Of a DNA stretch of 64,000 nt, positions 1 through 8,440 are shown one piece after another. The first letter of the stretch is position 1, and each line of letters starts with the position of its first letter. Below the pieces are notes generated by a model. That model was not told where the DNA came from. It worked only from the letters and a program-made list of their open reading frames with translations, and ran no database searches. The position numbers were made by a program, and so were the translations under genes. Source of the DNA: Providencia hangzhouensis (lineage in GTDB: Bacteria; Pseudomonadota; Gammaproteobacteria; Enterobacterales; Enterobacteriaceae); the NCBI RefSeq assembly GCF_029193595.2, contig NZ_CP135052.1, positions 2,790,001 to 2,854,000 on the forward strand. The letters run 5' to 3'.

Positions 1-1
1 A

Positions 2-949
2 GCAATAGAAAGCAACTATATTGGGAAAGTTTCTGACTTAACCGTGCCTCAGCTAATCTTATCGTTTATTCCAAAAAATCCATTTGCAGATTTAACGGGT
101 GCAAACCCAACGTCAATTATTAGTGTCGTTATTTTTGCTGCTTTCTTAGGTGTTGCCGCACTGCAACTGTTTAAAGATGATAAAGAGCGTGGTGAAAAAG
201 CCTTAGCAGCGATTGATGTTATGCAAGCTTGGGCAATGAAATTAGTTCGCTTGGTCATGCGTTTAACGCCATATGGTGTGATGGCACTGATGATTAAAGT
301 CGTAGCAAGTTCAAACTTGCATGACATCATCAACCTAGGCACTTTTGTTATTGCGTCCTATGTTGCGTTAGGCATTATGTTTGTTGTACATGGTATTTTA
401 GTGGCGACGACTGGCTTAAACCCTATTAAATTCTTTAAGAAAGCGGGCCCGGTTCTGACATTTGCATTCACTAGCCGTTCAAGTGCTGCAAGTATTCCAC
501 TAAATATTGAAACACAAACACGTCGTTTCGGTATTCCTGAATCGATTGCTAGCTTCTCTGCATCGTTCGGAGCAACAATTGGGCAAAATGGTTGTGCGGG
601 TATTTATCCTGCAATGTTAGCCGTGATGGTCGCACCGACAATGGGTATTAATCCATTCGACCCGCTGTGGATTGCGACATTAGTCGGTATCGTGACTATC
701 AGTTCCGCAGGTGTCGCGGGTGTTGGTGGCGGTGCAACTTTCGCCGCATTAATTGTACTACCAGCGATGGGCTTACCAGTTACATTAGTTGCTCTGTTAA
801 TTTCAGTTGAGCCATTAATTGATATGGGTCGTACTGCATTGAATGTCAGTGGTTCAATGACAGCAGGCACAGTGACTAGCCAGTTGATGGGTGAAACAGA
901 TAAAGCAATATTTAATCAAAATGATGACGCAGATTTAAAACACGTTTAA
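2..949 (+). CDS. tcyP: L-cystine symporter TcyP (5' end cut off)
   Basis: Inner-membrane cystine uptake carrier of the sodium:dicarboxylate symporter (DAACS) family. The frame is open from the first bases of the window, so the N-terminal third lies upstream; 315 residues are present of about 460 in E. coli TcyP (YdjN). Visible family signatures are the serine-rich hairpin [12 protein letters not shown], then [16 protein letters not shown] and the C-terminal [17 protein letters not shown]. From memory the protein aligns almost without gaps to E. coli TcyP. An in-frame GTG near base 44 is internal, not a start. A strong terminator follows, so the gene probably ends its own unit. Identity is secure; cystine as substrate is from family knowledge. 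Confidence 0.93.
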   Translation, partial: AIESNYIGKVSDLTVPQLILSFIPKNPFADLTGANPTSIISVVIFAAFLGVAALQLFKDDKERGEKALAAIDVMQAWAMKLVRLVMRLTPYGVMALMIKVVASSNLHDIINLGTFVIASYVALGIMFVVHGILVATTGLNPIKFFKKAGPVLTFAFTSRSSAASIPLNIETQTRRFGIPESIASFSASFGATIGQNGCAGIYPAMLAVMVAPTMGINPFDPLWIATLVGIVTISSAGVAGVGGGATFAALIVLPAMGLPVTLVALLISVEPLIDMGRTALNVSGSMTAGTVTSQLMGETDKAIFNQNDDADLKHV

Positions 950-970
950 CTTATCATTATGATTCAAATG

Positions 971-996
971 AAACCTGCCTTCTGGCAGGTTTTTTT
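971..996 (+). terminator. Rho-independent terminator of tcyP
   Basis: ACCTGCC-TTC-TGGCAGGT stem followed directly by seven T residues, 22 bases after the tcyP stop codon. Confidence 0.9.
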
Positions 997-1195
997 ATGA
1001 TTATGATAAGTATGTGAAATTTATTTACCTTGGGGAATATCAAAAAAACCAGTTTTTTGTGCTGAATAATATTGCAATAAACTGGAATAACGTAAGATAA
1101 TAAAGCCTGAGCAACGTTTTCTTGAGCTTCCTGCTTGTGTTGCGTCAACCCATTTTCTATGGGTATTTTATCAACATCATTTATGGTTTTTTAAT

Positions 1196-1585
1196 ATGAC
1201 TAATAATGTCCATATCCTAAAAACTGATCCTTCAGATAACCCTTGTGTAAGCTGCGGTGCATGTTGTGCCTATTTTCGTGTCTCTTTTTATTGGGCTGAG
1301 GCTGAAAGTGGGGGTGGTGTTGTACCACAACATTTAACTGAGCAAATAACCCCATTTATGAGTTGTATGCAGGGAACAAACCAAAAACATAATACGCGTT
1401 GTAGCGCTTTAGAGGGCACCATTGGAGAGTGTGTGTCTTGTTCGATATACACACAAAGGCCAACACCTTGCCGCGAGTTTGAACAATCTTGGCAAGATGG
1501 TATTTATAATGAGGCGTGCGATAGAGCACGTGCTGCTCATGGTTTACCCCCTTTAGAGCCTCATCAACCACAAATAGCGTGCTAG
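1196..1585 (+). CDS. YkgJ-family cysteine-cluster protein
   Basis: Small cytoplasmic protein (129 aa) of the YkgJ/UPF0153 family, whose members carry a CxxCxxCC cluster thought to bind zinc or an iron-sulfur centre. The cluster is C17, C20, C23, C24 ([12 protein letters not shown]), with further cysteines at 57, 69, 79, 82 and 92 and the terminal family signature RPTPCREF. The start is an ATG with only a weak ribosome site. The gene stands alone, with a terminator just downstream on the same strand and the convergent yhbW-like gene beyond it. The biochemical role of the family is unknown; membership is clear from the cysteine spacing. Confidence 0.85.
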   Translation: MTNNVHILKTDPSDNPCVSCGACCAYFRVSFYWAEAESGGGVVPQHLTEQITPFMSCMQGTNQKHNTRCSALEGTIGECVSCSIYTQRPTPCREFEQSWQDGIYNEACDRARAAHGLPPLEPHQPQIAC

Positions 1586-1594
1586 CCGTCAATG

Positions 1595-1624
1595 ACCCAG
1601 ATTTTTCTGGGTTATCTCTTTTTT
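1595..1624 (+). terminator. Terminator after the YkgJ-family gene
   Basis: ACCCAGA-TTT-TCTGGGT stem with a T-rich tail (TATCTCTTTTTT) about 14 bases after the stop codon. Confidence 0.75.
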
Positions 1625-1680
1625 GAGCCAAATCTGAAAAATGCGTCCTTGCACACGTGTTAATCATCCAGCTATTTAAA

Positions 1681-2685
1681 TTACATAATTTCGTTCATTA
1701 CCTGCATCGCCAACTCAAAAGAGTATAAACGAGCTTGATGATCAAAAATTTGGCCATTTACCATAATTTCATCCGCTTGAGTTTGCCGTAATATCGTATC
1801 CAACCCATGACGTACCTTGGTTTTATCCCCTACCAATGACATGCCTAATGCTTGTTGAACACCAAATTTTTCAGCGGGTGACCAAATATTTTCCATACTC
1901 TCAACAGGTGCAGACAATTGAGAAGGTTGACCACGACGTAACATAACAAAGGCTTGCTGCATCGACGTAAATAAAAACTCTGCTTCACGTTGAGTATCCG
2001 CGGCAATGATATTGATACAAACCATCGCATACGGCTTAGAAAGCCTCTGCGATGGCTGGAAATTAGCACGATAAACTTCCAACGCCTGTAATAATAAATC
2101 AGGGGCAAAATGAGAAGCAAAAGCAAAAGGAAGCCCCATTTGCGCGGCTAACCTTGCACTGTATAAACTCGATCCTAACAACCAAACCGGAATTTTTTCA
2201 CCAAAGCCTGGCACTGGGCGCACTGCTGGGTCTGGGTTTATAGCATCAAACCAATTAATAATTTGCGCAACATCTTGCGGGAAATTATCGATATCCGTAT
2301 TCATATGGCGGCGTAAAGCTTGCATCGTTCGCTGATCACTTCCAGGAGCACGCCCTATGCCTAAATCAATACGTTCAGGGTAAAGTGTGTTTAGTGTGCC
2401 AAATTGCTCTGCGATCACCAACGGGGAATGATTCGGCAACATAACGCCACCAGAACCTAAACGTAAATTGTGAGTATTTGCGGCAAGATAGCCTATTAAC
2501 ACCGAGGTCGCCGCGCTGGCAATCCCAGTCATATTATGGTGTTCCGCAAGCCAATAGCGGTGGTAACCGAGTTTTTCTGCTAACTGAGCAATATCAAGGG
2601 AATGAGCAAAAGCCTCTTTCGCCGTCGAACCCTGAATGATTGGCGCAAGGTCGAGTAAAGAAAGGGGTATTTTTTTATCTGACAT
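1681..2685 (-). CDS. yhbW: LLM-class flavin-dependent oxidoreductase (YhbW-like)
   Basis: Predicted cytoplasmic flavin monooxygenase of the bacterial luciferase-like family, 334 aa, the usual length. It matches recalled E. coli YhbW closely: LLDLAPI near residue 10, [20 protein letters not shown] near 40, [20 protein letters not shown] near 80, and the C-terminal [16 protein letters not shown]. An in-frame GTG six bases upstream is possible, but the ATG at 2685 has GTGAG five bases before it and gives the family N-terminus MSDKK. Physiological substrate is unknown. It is monocistronic and convergent with the YkgJ-family gene. Confidence 0.9.
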   Translation of the reverse strand: MSDKKIPLSLLDLAPIIQGSTAKEAFAHSLDIAQLAEKLGYHRYWLAEHHNMTGIASAATSVLIGYLAANTHNLRLGSGGVMLPNHSPLVIAEQFGTLNTLYPERIDLGIGRAPGSDQRTMQALRRHMNTDIDNFPQDVAQIINWFDAINPDPAVRPVPGFGEKIPVWLLGSSLYSARLAAQMGLPFAFASHFAPDLLLQALEVYRANFQPSQRLSKPYAMVCINIIAADTQREAEFLFTSMQQAFVMLRRGQPSQLSAPVESMENIWSPAEKFGVQQALGMSLVGDKTKVRHGLDTILRQTQADEIMVNGQIFDHQARLYSFELAMQVMNEIM

Positions 2686-2917
2686 ACACACTCACTTTGT
2701 TAGAATTTTGTTTAACCTAGCTTACCATCCTAGACTATCCCCTTTGATGTCTCCAGCACTGAAATTTGCATTAGCACAAGTGGTCTAAAAATGTAAATTA
2801 CCGTCTAATAAGCCACTGTTTTATATAAATTATGGTTCAAGCTTGAATAAAAAGTGCAGTAATTATGGAGCTTCCGTCAGGGGAGGTAAAAGCGATTGCG
2901 AGACAATATGAATTGGT

Positions 2918-2945
2918 GAATGATTTGCCCATCACCAATACAGAG
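2918..2945 (+). promoter_or_regulatory. Leader inverted repeat upstream of the secreted 101-aa protein
   Basis: ATTGGTGA and TCACCAAT are perfect 8-base arms around an 11-12-base loop, just before the AGAGGA ribosome site of the next gene. In the mRNA this would be a hairpin next to the start region. It matches no riboswitch class I can recall. Confidence 0.35.
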
Positions 2946-2954
2946 GATACTGAA

Positions 2955-3260
2955 ATGAAAAAATTAAATACCAGTTTATTAGCTTTAGCATTATTAACCG
3001 TCGGCTTTACCGCAGCAGCAAATGGCGTTAACCACAAAATGCCTCGTCAGCACATGGGTAACCATCACAATATGGTGTATAGCGTTGCGGAACAAACGAT
3101 GACACCAAATGAAACTGCAAAAAAGCTGGCCAATAATGCGCCCAAAATTGAAGATGGCAAACGCTATATTGTCAAAGTTACAGTGATGGAAGTCCCTGAA
3201 TTTAAACCAATGAATGCCATGCCAACACCAGAGCCAATTCGTGTCCCAGCTACACAGTAA
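2955..3260 (+). CDS. Small secreted Met/His-rich protein
   Basis: Unrecognised 101-residue protein. A clear signal peptide (MKKLNTSLLALALLTVGFTA) is followed by cleavage near AAANG, so the mature form should be periplasmic. The first 25 mature residues are rich in His and Met (HKMPRQHMGNHHNM), a composition seen in copper- or nickel-binding segments; metal binding is only a suggestion. The rest is basic and proline-rich with no cysteines. The frame is open 30 codons further upstream, but the ATG at 2955 has AGAGGA eight bases before it and begins the signal peptide. It is followed by a repeat element and then a strong terminator at 3472. Confidence 0.65.
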   Translation: MKKLNTSLLALALLTVGFTAAANGVNHKMPRQHMGNHHNMVYSVAEQTMTPNETAKKLANNAPKIEDGKRYIVKVTVMEVPEFKPMNAMPTPEPIRVPATQ

Positions 3261-3375
3261 TAATGGTATCAATAAAAATTAATTAAGTTATCGGCAAAAC
3301 CTTTTATATTGATAAGTACAACCAGATAGCACCTATCAATAAAAGCCGATATCTTATCCAGACAATAAAGAGTTC

Positions 3376-3457
3376 TACACTCTAAATAACTCATGGTGCA
3401 GTTAGGCGACGAATGAATTCCGTCAACAACGCTGTAACTTGAAGTATGACGAGTATA
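3376..3457 (+). repeat. Palindromic intergenic repeat, copy A (short form)
   Basis: About 82 bp beginning CTCTAAATAACTC and ending CTTGAAGTATGACGAGTATA. The ends, and the inner block GTAGGCGAC/GTTAGGCGAC, recur in two copies near 16.1-16.5 kb in the same orientation. It lies between the secreted-protein gene and the terminator at 3472. Similar elements are known to me from intergenic regions of Serratia, Yersinia and Photorhabdus, but that is memory, not a search. Confidence 0.75.
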
Positions 3458-3471
3458 TATATCCTACGATT

Positions 3472-3498
3472 GCCTCTGTATACCAGAGGCTTTTTTTT
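3472..3498 (+). terminator. Strong terminator downstream of repeat copy A
   Basis: GCCTCTG-TATAC-CAGAGGC with eight T residues following. It is 210 bases past the stop of the secreted-protein gene. It ends either that transcript, with the repeat in its 3' UTR, or a small RNA. Confidence 0.85.
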
Positions 3499-3640
3499 AA
3501 AAAAAGTTTCTCTGAATTGGACCTTCCTCTCTAGTAATAACACCTAATAGCGACTACTCTTAATTCAAGCAGATTGTTAATAACTGTAATTTATTAACAC
3601 TTTGTTTGACATCCCTTAAATAGAAAATCAGGAGCTTATC

Positions 3641-3829
3641 ATGGGGTATTTTGAATTAAAAAAATCCACTAAAGACGTTGCTCAGCCTTACTATTTCGTT
3701 TTAAAAGCAGCAAATCACGAAGTGATTGCAAAAAGTGAAATGTATGCATCTAAGCAATCTGCGCTTAAAGGGATTGCCTCTGTCCAAAAAAATGGCTCTT
3801 CTGAAACAATTAAAGATCTAACTGAGTAA
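3641..3829 (+). CDS. DUF1508 (YegP-like) small protein
   Basis: 62-residue protein with a single DUF1508 module: GYFELKKS at the start, FVLKAANHEVIAKSEMY in the middle and ASKQSALKGIASVQKN after it. YegP of E. coli has two such modules; this is the one-module form, common in many bacteria. AGGAG lies eight bases before the ATG. The function is unknown; some YegP-type genes are stress-induced. It forms a single-gene unit closed by the terminator at 3836. Confidence 0.85.
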   Translation: MGYFELKKSTKDVAQPYYFVLKAANHEVIAKSEMYASKQSALKGIASVQKNGSSETIKDLTE

Positions 3830-3835
3830 GTTTCT

Positions 3836-3872
3836 GTGGCCCCAGTCTTCTGCGAATCGGGGCCACTTTTTT
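3836..3872 (+). terminator. Terminator of the DUF1508 gene
   Basis: GTGGCCCC and GGGGCCAC arms (8 bp, GC-rich) with six T residues after the second arm, seven bases past the stop codon. Confidence 0.92.
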
Positions 3873-3957
3873 ATCTGTTGGCTTATATAACTTACATAAA
3901 TACACGCTATTGCAAGTAACACAATTTAAATTAATTGCTATTCAATTTAAGCACTAA

Positions 3958-4275
3958 TCAAATTAACCTAAGTAACGCGGTCACAATCGCAGCTGACAAC
4001 ACAATGATAATAAATGGTTTTTTAAACCAAGTCAGTACACCTGCCACTAATACCCCTACAATTTTAGGCCAATCCGAAACTTCATCACCTGAAAATAACG
4101 TAGACGTTGCCGCAACTGAAAATAAAATAACAATGGCTGCTGCTGAAAATAATACTTTGCTATTCTCCGAAAGGACTACTCGACCGCGTAGCAAAGCCCC
4201 TGATGCTCGCATTAAATAAGTACCAACCGCCAACAGCAGTATTCCGCTAATAATTAACCACGGGTTATTTGTCAC
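3958..4275 (-). CDS. azlD: AzlD-family small subunit of a branched-chain amino acid exporter
   Basis: 105-residue hydrophobic protein with about four membrane segments, typical of AzlD/YgaH, the small partner of AzlC. The N-terminal pattern NPWLIISGILLLAVGTYLMRASG is the family hallmark. It starts with GTG two bases after the azlC stop codon, with AGGAAA as ribosome site inside the end of azlC, so the two are translationally coupled. In E. coli the homologous pair YgaZH exports valine and methionine; the exact substrate here is inferred from family only. Confidence 0.88.
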   Translation of the reverse strand: MTNNPWLIISGILLLAVGTYLMRASGALLRGRVVLSENSKVLFSAAAIVILFSVAATSTLFSGDEVSDWPKIVGVLVAGVLTWFKKPFIIIVLSAAIVTALLRLI

Positions 4276-4277
4276 TA

Positions 4278-4943
4278 TTATTTCCTTATATAAACAACCA
4301 AGCTCAATAATGCCAGTAATACAGGGATCCCCGCTGGTAGTATCGGTGTCGTTGCAACAGCGATAACTGCACCGATAACAGCGGTTAACCGCAGGCGTTT
4401 ATCCGATAACGCGGGCAATGAAAGCGCTAAAATAATCGCAGGAAACATCGCATCCATACCATATATATGAGTATCATTAATAAAGCTGCCCAATACCTCA
4501 CCTATCACAACACCAATTGGCCAACACAATAGAATACCTATCCCACACAACCAAAAAGCCGCACGTTTTTCTGATTCAGTTTCTTGAGCTAAGCCAAATA
4601 CAACACTCTCATCATTCATAATATGATAGCCCAATAGCGACTTTGCTCCCTTCCCCGTTAAATCACTAGTTGCAAAACTAAAGGGGATATGTCGTGAATT
4701 GACTAATAGCCCCGCGAGTGCAGCAGAAAACGGGCTTCCACCAGCAAAAATCACGCCGATAAACAAAAACTCGGACGCCCCTGCGAGCACTAAAATAGAT
4801 AAAGTCACTGGTATCCACCAGTCAAATCCCTGTGAAAGCGCCAATGCACCATAAGAAATGCCAACAATTAAGTCAGCAAAACAGACAAGAGCTATATTTT
4901 TCACTGTGCTATGATTTAGCTTTGAGCTTATTGAAGTTAGCAT
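4278..4943 (-). CDS. azlC: AzlC-family branched-chain amino acid exporter, large subunit
   Basis: 221-residue inner-membrane protein with some six to seven hydrophobic segments. Family features are ALVCFADLIVGISYGALALSQGF near the start, the SRHIPFSFA segment around residue 87 and NDESVVFGLA near 110. With the following azlD it forms an exporter of small neutral amino acids. It is divergent from an XRE-cupin regulator 82 bases away, which is the natural candidate to control it. The length is slightly under that of YgaZ (245 aa). Confidence 0.9.
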   Translation of the reverse strand: MLTSISSKLNHSTVKNIALVCFADLIVGISYGALALSQGFDWWIPVTLSILVLAGASEFLFIGVIFAGGSPFSAALAGLLVNSRHIPFSFATSDLTGKGAKSLLGYHIMNDESVVFGLAQETESEKRAAFWLCGIGILLCWPIGVVIGEVLGSFINDTHIYGMDAMFPAIILALSLPALSDKRLRLTAVIGAVIAVATTPILPAGIPVLLALLSLVVYIRK

Positions 4944-5025
4944 CCCTAGACCGTTCGATATATAATACGTTTGTTCATTATGTCGATAGATAGTATAAAG
5001 TGCAATCTAAATAGGAAAATTAAAA

Positions 5026-5586
5026 TTGAATCTACCTTCACCTCCCATTGAGTTGATTTCAAAAGCCCTTGTTCGTGAAAGACAAAAAAGCGGGCTATCC
5101 CTATCAGAGCTATCTCGCAAAGCGGGTATCGCTAAATCTACACTTTCTCAATTGGAATCGGGTAGTGGTAACCCAAGTATTGAAACCTTATGGGCACTTT
5201 GTGTAGCGTTAGATATTCCTTTCGCACGATTAATTGAAGAAAAGCAAGAAGCTGTCACTGTGATCCGCCATGGGGAGGCGATACCGGTCAGTGCCGAACA
5301 CGCGAATTATTTGGCCTTTTTACTCTCATCAGCCCCCGCAGATTCGCGACGTGATATTTATACTGTGGTTGCCCAGCCCGGTCGTGATCGTATTTCAGAA
5401 CCTCATATGCATGGCGTCAGCGAGCACATCATTATTATGTCTGGCAGAGCGTTAGTCGGCCCATTGGATAACCCTGTTGAGCTACAAGTTGGGGACTATA
5501 TTCACTACCCCGGAGATGAGCCACATATAATGCGAGCCTTAGAACCGAATACGATGGCTGTTATGGTGATCGATAAACAAAATTAA
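5026..5586 (+). CDS. XRE-family regulator with C-terminal cupin domain
   Basis: 186-residue DNA-binding regulator. Residues about 12-66 form an HTH_3 domain (RERQKSGLSLSELSRKAGIA, then STLSQLESGSGNPSIETLWAL). Residues about 110-180 form a small cupin barrel (EPHMHGVSEHIIIMSGRALV, then GDYIHYPGDEPH) that would bind a small ligand. It starts at TTG with AGGA nine bases upstream; no ATG fits the domain start. Divergent orientation to azlCD suggests it senses an amino acid-like ligand and controls that exporter, which is inference. Confidence 0.88.
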   Translation: MNLPSPPIELISKALVRERQKSGLSLSELSRKAGIAKSTLSQLESGSGNPSIETLWALCVALDIPFARLIEEKQEAVTVIRHGEAIPVSAEHANYLAFLLSSAPADSRRDIYTVVAQPGRDRISEPHMHGVSEHIIIMSGRALVGPLDNPVELQVGDYIHYPGDEPHIMRALEPNTMAVMVIDKQN

Positions 5587-5653
5587 TCGCCTATCTAGCC
5601 CAATAGATTTTGCGTTATTATAGCTTTAGTGAATATTAATTGGAGCCTGTGTT

Positions 5654-5830
5654 ATGTCCTACTATGATGAAATTGTTGAAAAAGTAAACCAATTGATTGA
5701 TGAAAATTCAGTTCATAAGATGAATGAAATGCTGATGCAGCTATCCCATGACCCGCAAATCAACCAAGAACAACGTTTTGAACAACAACAGCGCTTAAGA
5801 GAAGCTATTTTTATTCATCACAACAAATAG
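5654..5830 (+). CDS. ydcY: YdcY-like DUF2526 protein
   Basis: Short gene (58 aa) with ATG preceded by GGAG at nine bases. The protein, starting MSYYDEIVEKVNQLIDEN and continuing HKMNEMLMQLSHD then QQQRLREAIFIHH, matches recalled E. coli YdcY (77 aa) residue by residue but ends earlier. Function is unknown; all-alpha and charged. An imperfect hairpin with AATAGC and GCTATT arms overlaps the stop codon and may act as a weak terminator. Previous gene: the XRE-cupin regulator, 67 bases upstream. Confidence 0.8.
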   Translation: MSYYDEIVEKVNQLIDENSVHKMNEMLMQLSHDPQINQEQRFEQQQRLREAIFIHHNK

Positions 5831-5957
5831 CAGCCAAATATATGGCCGCTATTCGCACTCTTAACTGATCTTAATAACCAAAATAAATAGGCAGTAGGGT
5901 TAGTGGTAATCCCGGTATTGGTAAAATAACTAGCCCTAATAGCATTAACATACTCAA

Positions 5958-7142
5958 TTAAAACTCCTGTTGCTGTAAATAACTCCACGCATATTGGGCA
6001 TGAAGTTCAGCACCTGTCGCCATCGTGTCTTCATCAATATTAAAACAACCATGATGATGTGCCCATTGAGTGTCCTTTTCGGCATTTCCTGTGCCTAACA
6101 GCGCAAAGCACCCCGGGATGTTTTCAATGTAGAAGCTGAAATCTTCACCACCCGGTGTTGGTCTTTCGTTAATCAGAGCTTGCTCACCAAAAGCTTGTGA
6201 AATGACTGATTGAGCCAGTAGCGCACTGCGCTCCTCATTGATAACCGGTAGTGTCCCATAGATATAATCAACCTGCGCAGTCGCCCCATAAATAGCCGCA
6301 GTGTGCTCGGCATAACGACGGATCGCAGCTTCGATACGGTTACGAGTTTCAATATCAAAACAACGTACCGTACCATCCAATACTGCATTTTCTGCAATAA
6401 CATTGAAGCGTGTCCCGACATCCATTTTACCTATCGTGACCACGGCTGAGTCTAAAGATGAGGTTTCTCGGGACACAATCGCTTGTAAATTCATGACAAA
6501 TGCAGAAGCAACAACTGCTGCATCAATAGTTGCTTCTGGCATAGAACCATGACCACCACGGCCTTTAAAAGTGACTTTCAGTAAATCAGCAGAAGCAAAA
6601 GACCCACCCACATTACAAGATACTTTTCCTGATGGTGTGGTTGTCCAAATATGCATACCAAAAACGTTATCCACATTTTCGATTGCGCCTTGTTTGATTA
6701 TGGCTAATGCGCCTTGAGCAATCTCTTCTGCAGGTTGGAAAATTAAACGCACATTGCCGGCTAATTCTTCTCGCACCTCATACAATGCTTTGGCTGCCGT
6801 TAATAACATTGCCGTATGTGCATCATGACCACAAGCGTGCATTTTGCCTTCAATAGTCGATTTATATTCTAATGAATCATTCAACTCCAAAACGGGTAAT
6901 GCGTCTATATCTGCACGCAGAGCAACTGTTTTACCAGGCTTACCGCCTTTAATTTCCGCAATAACACCGGTAGGCTCGGTTAGCCGATACTCGATTCCGA
7001 TTTTGTCTAATTCTTCAGCAATACGTTGCGTGGTGCGTACTTCTTCAAACGGTAGCTCAGGGTGAGCGTGTAGATCTCGACGAAAAGCAATCATTTCAGG
7101 TGTATATTTTTTGATTGCGGCTGTAATTGTTTTATTAATCAT
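5958..7142 (-). CDS. M20D-family amidohydrolase (hippurate/N-acyl amino acid hydrolase type)
   Basis: 394-residue di-zinc amidohydrolase. The metal site is visible as MHACGHDAHT (C104, H106), the QPAEE pair near 140, the GMHIWTT histidine near 165, and a C-terminal HHHG. Peptidase-fold dimerisation domain roughly 180-290. Family members split N-acyl amino acids such as hippurate, acetyl- or IAA-amino acids. An upstream TTG is in frame, but the ATG at 7142 has AAGGTAG before it. It is the last gene of a three-gene operon, 56 bases after the M20C gene. Substrate class (N-acyl amino acid) is inferred from family and context. Confidence 0.85.
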   Translation of the reverse strand: MINKTITAAIKKYTPEMIAFRRDLHAHPELPFEEVRTTQRIAEELDKIGIEYRLTEPTGVIAEIKGGKPGKTVALRADIDALPVLELNDSLEYKSTIEGKMHACGHDAHTAMLLTAAKALYEVREELAGNVRLIFQPAEEIAQGALAIIKQGAIENVDNVFGMHIWTTTPSGKVSCNVGGSFASADLLKVTFKGRGGHGSMPEATIDAAVVASAFVMNLQAIVSRETSSLDSAVVTIGKMDVGTRFNVIAENAVLDGTVRCFDIETRNRIEAAIRRYAEHTAAIYGATAQVDYIYGTLPVINEERSALLAQSVISQAFGEQALINERPTPGGEDFSFYIENIPGCFALLGTGNAEKDTQWAHHHGCFNIDEDTMATGAELHAQYAWSYLQQQEF

Positions 7143-7198
7143 TTTTCTACCTTTTACCCTATTGCTCAACCAGATACTGAATCTGGCTCACTTATTAA

Positions 7199-8434
7199 TT
7201 AACATTCTATTAATGACTTAACGGTAGCAAACATCACATCTGCTCCTCGCGCGATTTGTGCATAATCCGTCCATTCATCTGGGTGATGGCTTAACCCATT
7301 ACGACTTGGCACAAATATCAGTCCCGTTTGAGTTATGCCTGCAAAAATCATAGTGTCATGCCCCGCGCCACTGACCATTGAACGAAAACGTAAGTTTTGG
7401 TCGCTGGCATGTTGTTGCATTAGTTGATGAATATCACTATTGAGCTCCGTTGGCTGAACATATAACGGCTGAACAATATCGCTTGAAATCGCTAACGAAT
7501 TGCTAACCTGTTCTGTTAATTCGATTATTTGTTCAATCACTTTACGTAACGCAACGTCATTTTTAGAGCGAATATCGACGCTAAAAGTGACTTCGCTTGG
7601 GATGACATTCGCCCCATTAGGTAATACTGATAACCGGCCTACGGTCGCAACCGTATTATCCCCTGCCGCCTTTGCTAGTTCAGGAATATGACTAATAATT
7701 TGGCTTGCACACACTAATGCATCGGCTCGCATATTCATCGGCGTAGTACCTGCATGGCCTGCTTTACCTGTCAGTTTAATCTCTAACTGACTGATACCTA
7801 CGATAGTTTCTACGATCCCTATATCTTCATTTGCCTGTTCTAACACCGGGCCTTGTTCGATGTGTAATTCTAAAAATGCTTTGACCTTTTTAGGGTCGAG
7901 CACAGCTTGTGATGCATGATCAGCATTAAACCCTGCCTCTGCCATACGCTGCGCCGCACTTACACCCTGCCTATCTTTGAGTTGGTATAATTCTTTTGTA
8001 CCAATCAAACCCGTTATCACACTTGAAGCCATCAAGCCCCGGCCAAAACTGGTCCCTTCCTCTTCAACCAAGGCAATGACTTCTAAGGGATATTTCGGAG
8101 TTAAGTTTTGTTCACTAATACGCGCTACGACATCCAAACCTGTAACAATCCCTGCCGGGCCATCAAATGCCCCGCCATGAGGAACAGAGTCAAAATGAGA
8201 ACCCACAATCACCACAGGCAAATCAGGTTGCTGGCCTTCTAAGCGCCCATAAATATTACCAATAGCATCTTCTCGAACTTGTAATCCTAAAGCGCGCATT
8301 TCTTGTTTTAGGTAATCACGCGCTTGTTTATCTTGTTCGCTATAGCTCATCCGAGTAGTGCCCTGCCCCGGTGTTGCGGTGTATTCTGCTAACTGTTCTA
8401 AATGACGCTGAATTCTTGAAGTACTTGTTTCCAT
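7199..8434 (-). CDS. M20C-family amidase (allantoate / N-carbamoyl-amino acid hydrolase type)
   Basis: 411 residues, usual length for AllC/HyuC-type Zn amidases. Signature segments: GSHFDSVPHGGAFDGPAG near 78-95 (metal-binding His and Asp), the VEEEGTSFGRG catalytic Glu pair near 126, FLELHIEQGP near 190, and GAGHDTM near 360. These enzymes hydrolyse the ureido group of allantoate or N-carbamoyl amino acids, releasing ammonia and CO2. No other allantoin or hydantoin genes are nearby, so an N-carbamoyl or N-acyl amino acid is a better guess than allantoate. Starts at ATG with AGGG upstream, six bases after the transporter stop: one transcription unit. Confidence 0.85.
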   Translation of the reverse strand: METSTSRIQRHLEQLAEYTATPGQGTTRMSYSEQDKQARDYLKQEMRALGLQVREDAIGNIYGRLEGQQPDLPVVIVGSHFDSVPHGGAFDGPAGIVTGLDVVARISEQNLTPKYPLEVIALVEEEGTSFGRGLMASSVITGLIGTKELYQLKDRQGVSAAQRMAEAGFNADHASQAVLDPKKVKAFLELHIEQGPVLEQANEDIGIVETIVGISQLEIKLTGKAGHAGTTPMNMRADALVCASQIISHIPELAKAAGDNTVATVGRLSVLPNGANVIPSEVTFSVDIRSKNDVALRKVIEQIIELTEQVSNSLAISSDIVQPLYVQPTELNSDIHQLMQQHASDQNLRFRSMVSGAGHDTMIFAGITQTGLIFVPSRNGLSHHPDEWTDYAQIARGADVMFATVKSLIEC

Positions 8435-8440
8435 TATTTT

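Noticed and set aside
604..870. 88-codon minus-strand frame inside tcyP
   Set aside because: Shadow of the tcyP reading frame; composition is that of the antisense of a membrane protein.
957..1148. 63-codon frame on the minus strand
   Set aside because: It covers the tcyP terminator, has no ribosome site and no family feature.
2865..2950. Riboswitch (yybP-ykoY type) in the leader before 2955
   Set aside because: GGGGAGG and a hairpin are present, but the conserved inner loops of that class are not.
2865..2954. 30-codon N-terminal extension of the secreted small protein
   Set aside because: The ATG at 2955 has a good ribosome site and begins a textbook signal peptide; the extension overlaps a leader hairpin.
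3935..4219. 94-codon plus-strand frame over azlD
   Set aside because: Antisense shadow of azlD, which has clear AzlD features and coupling to azlC.
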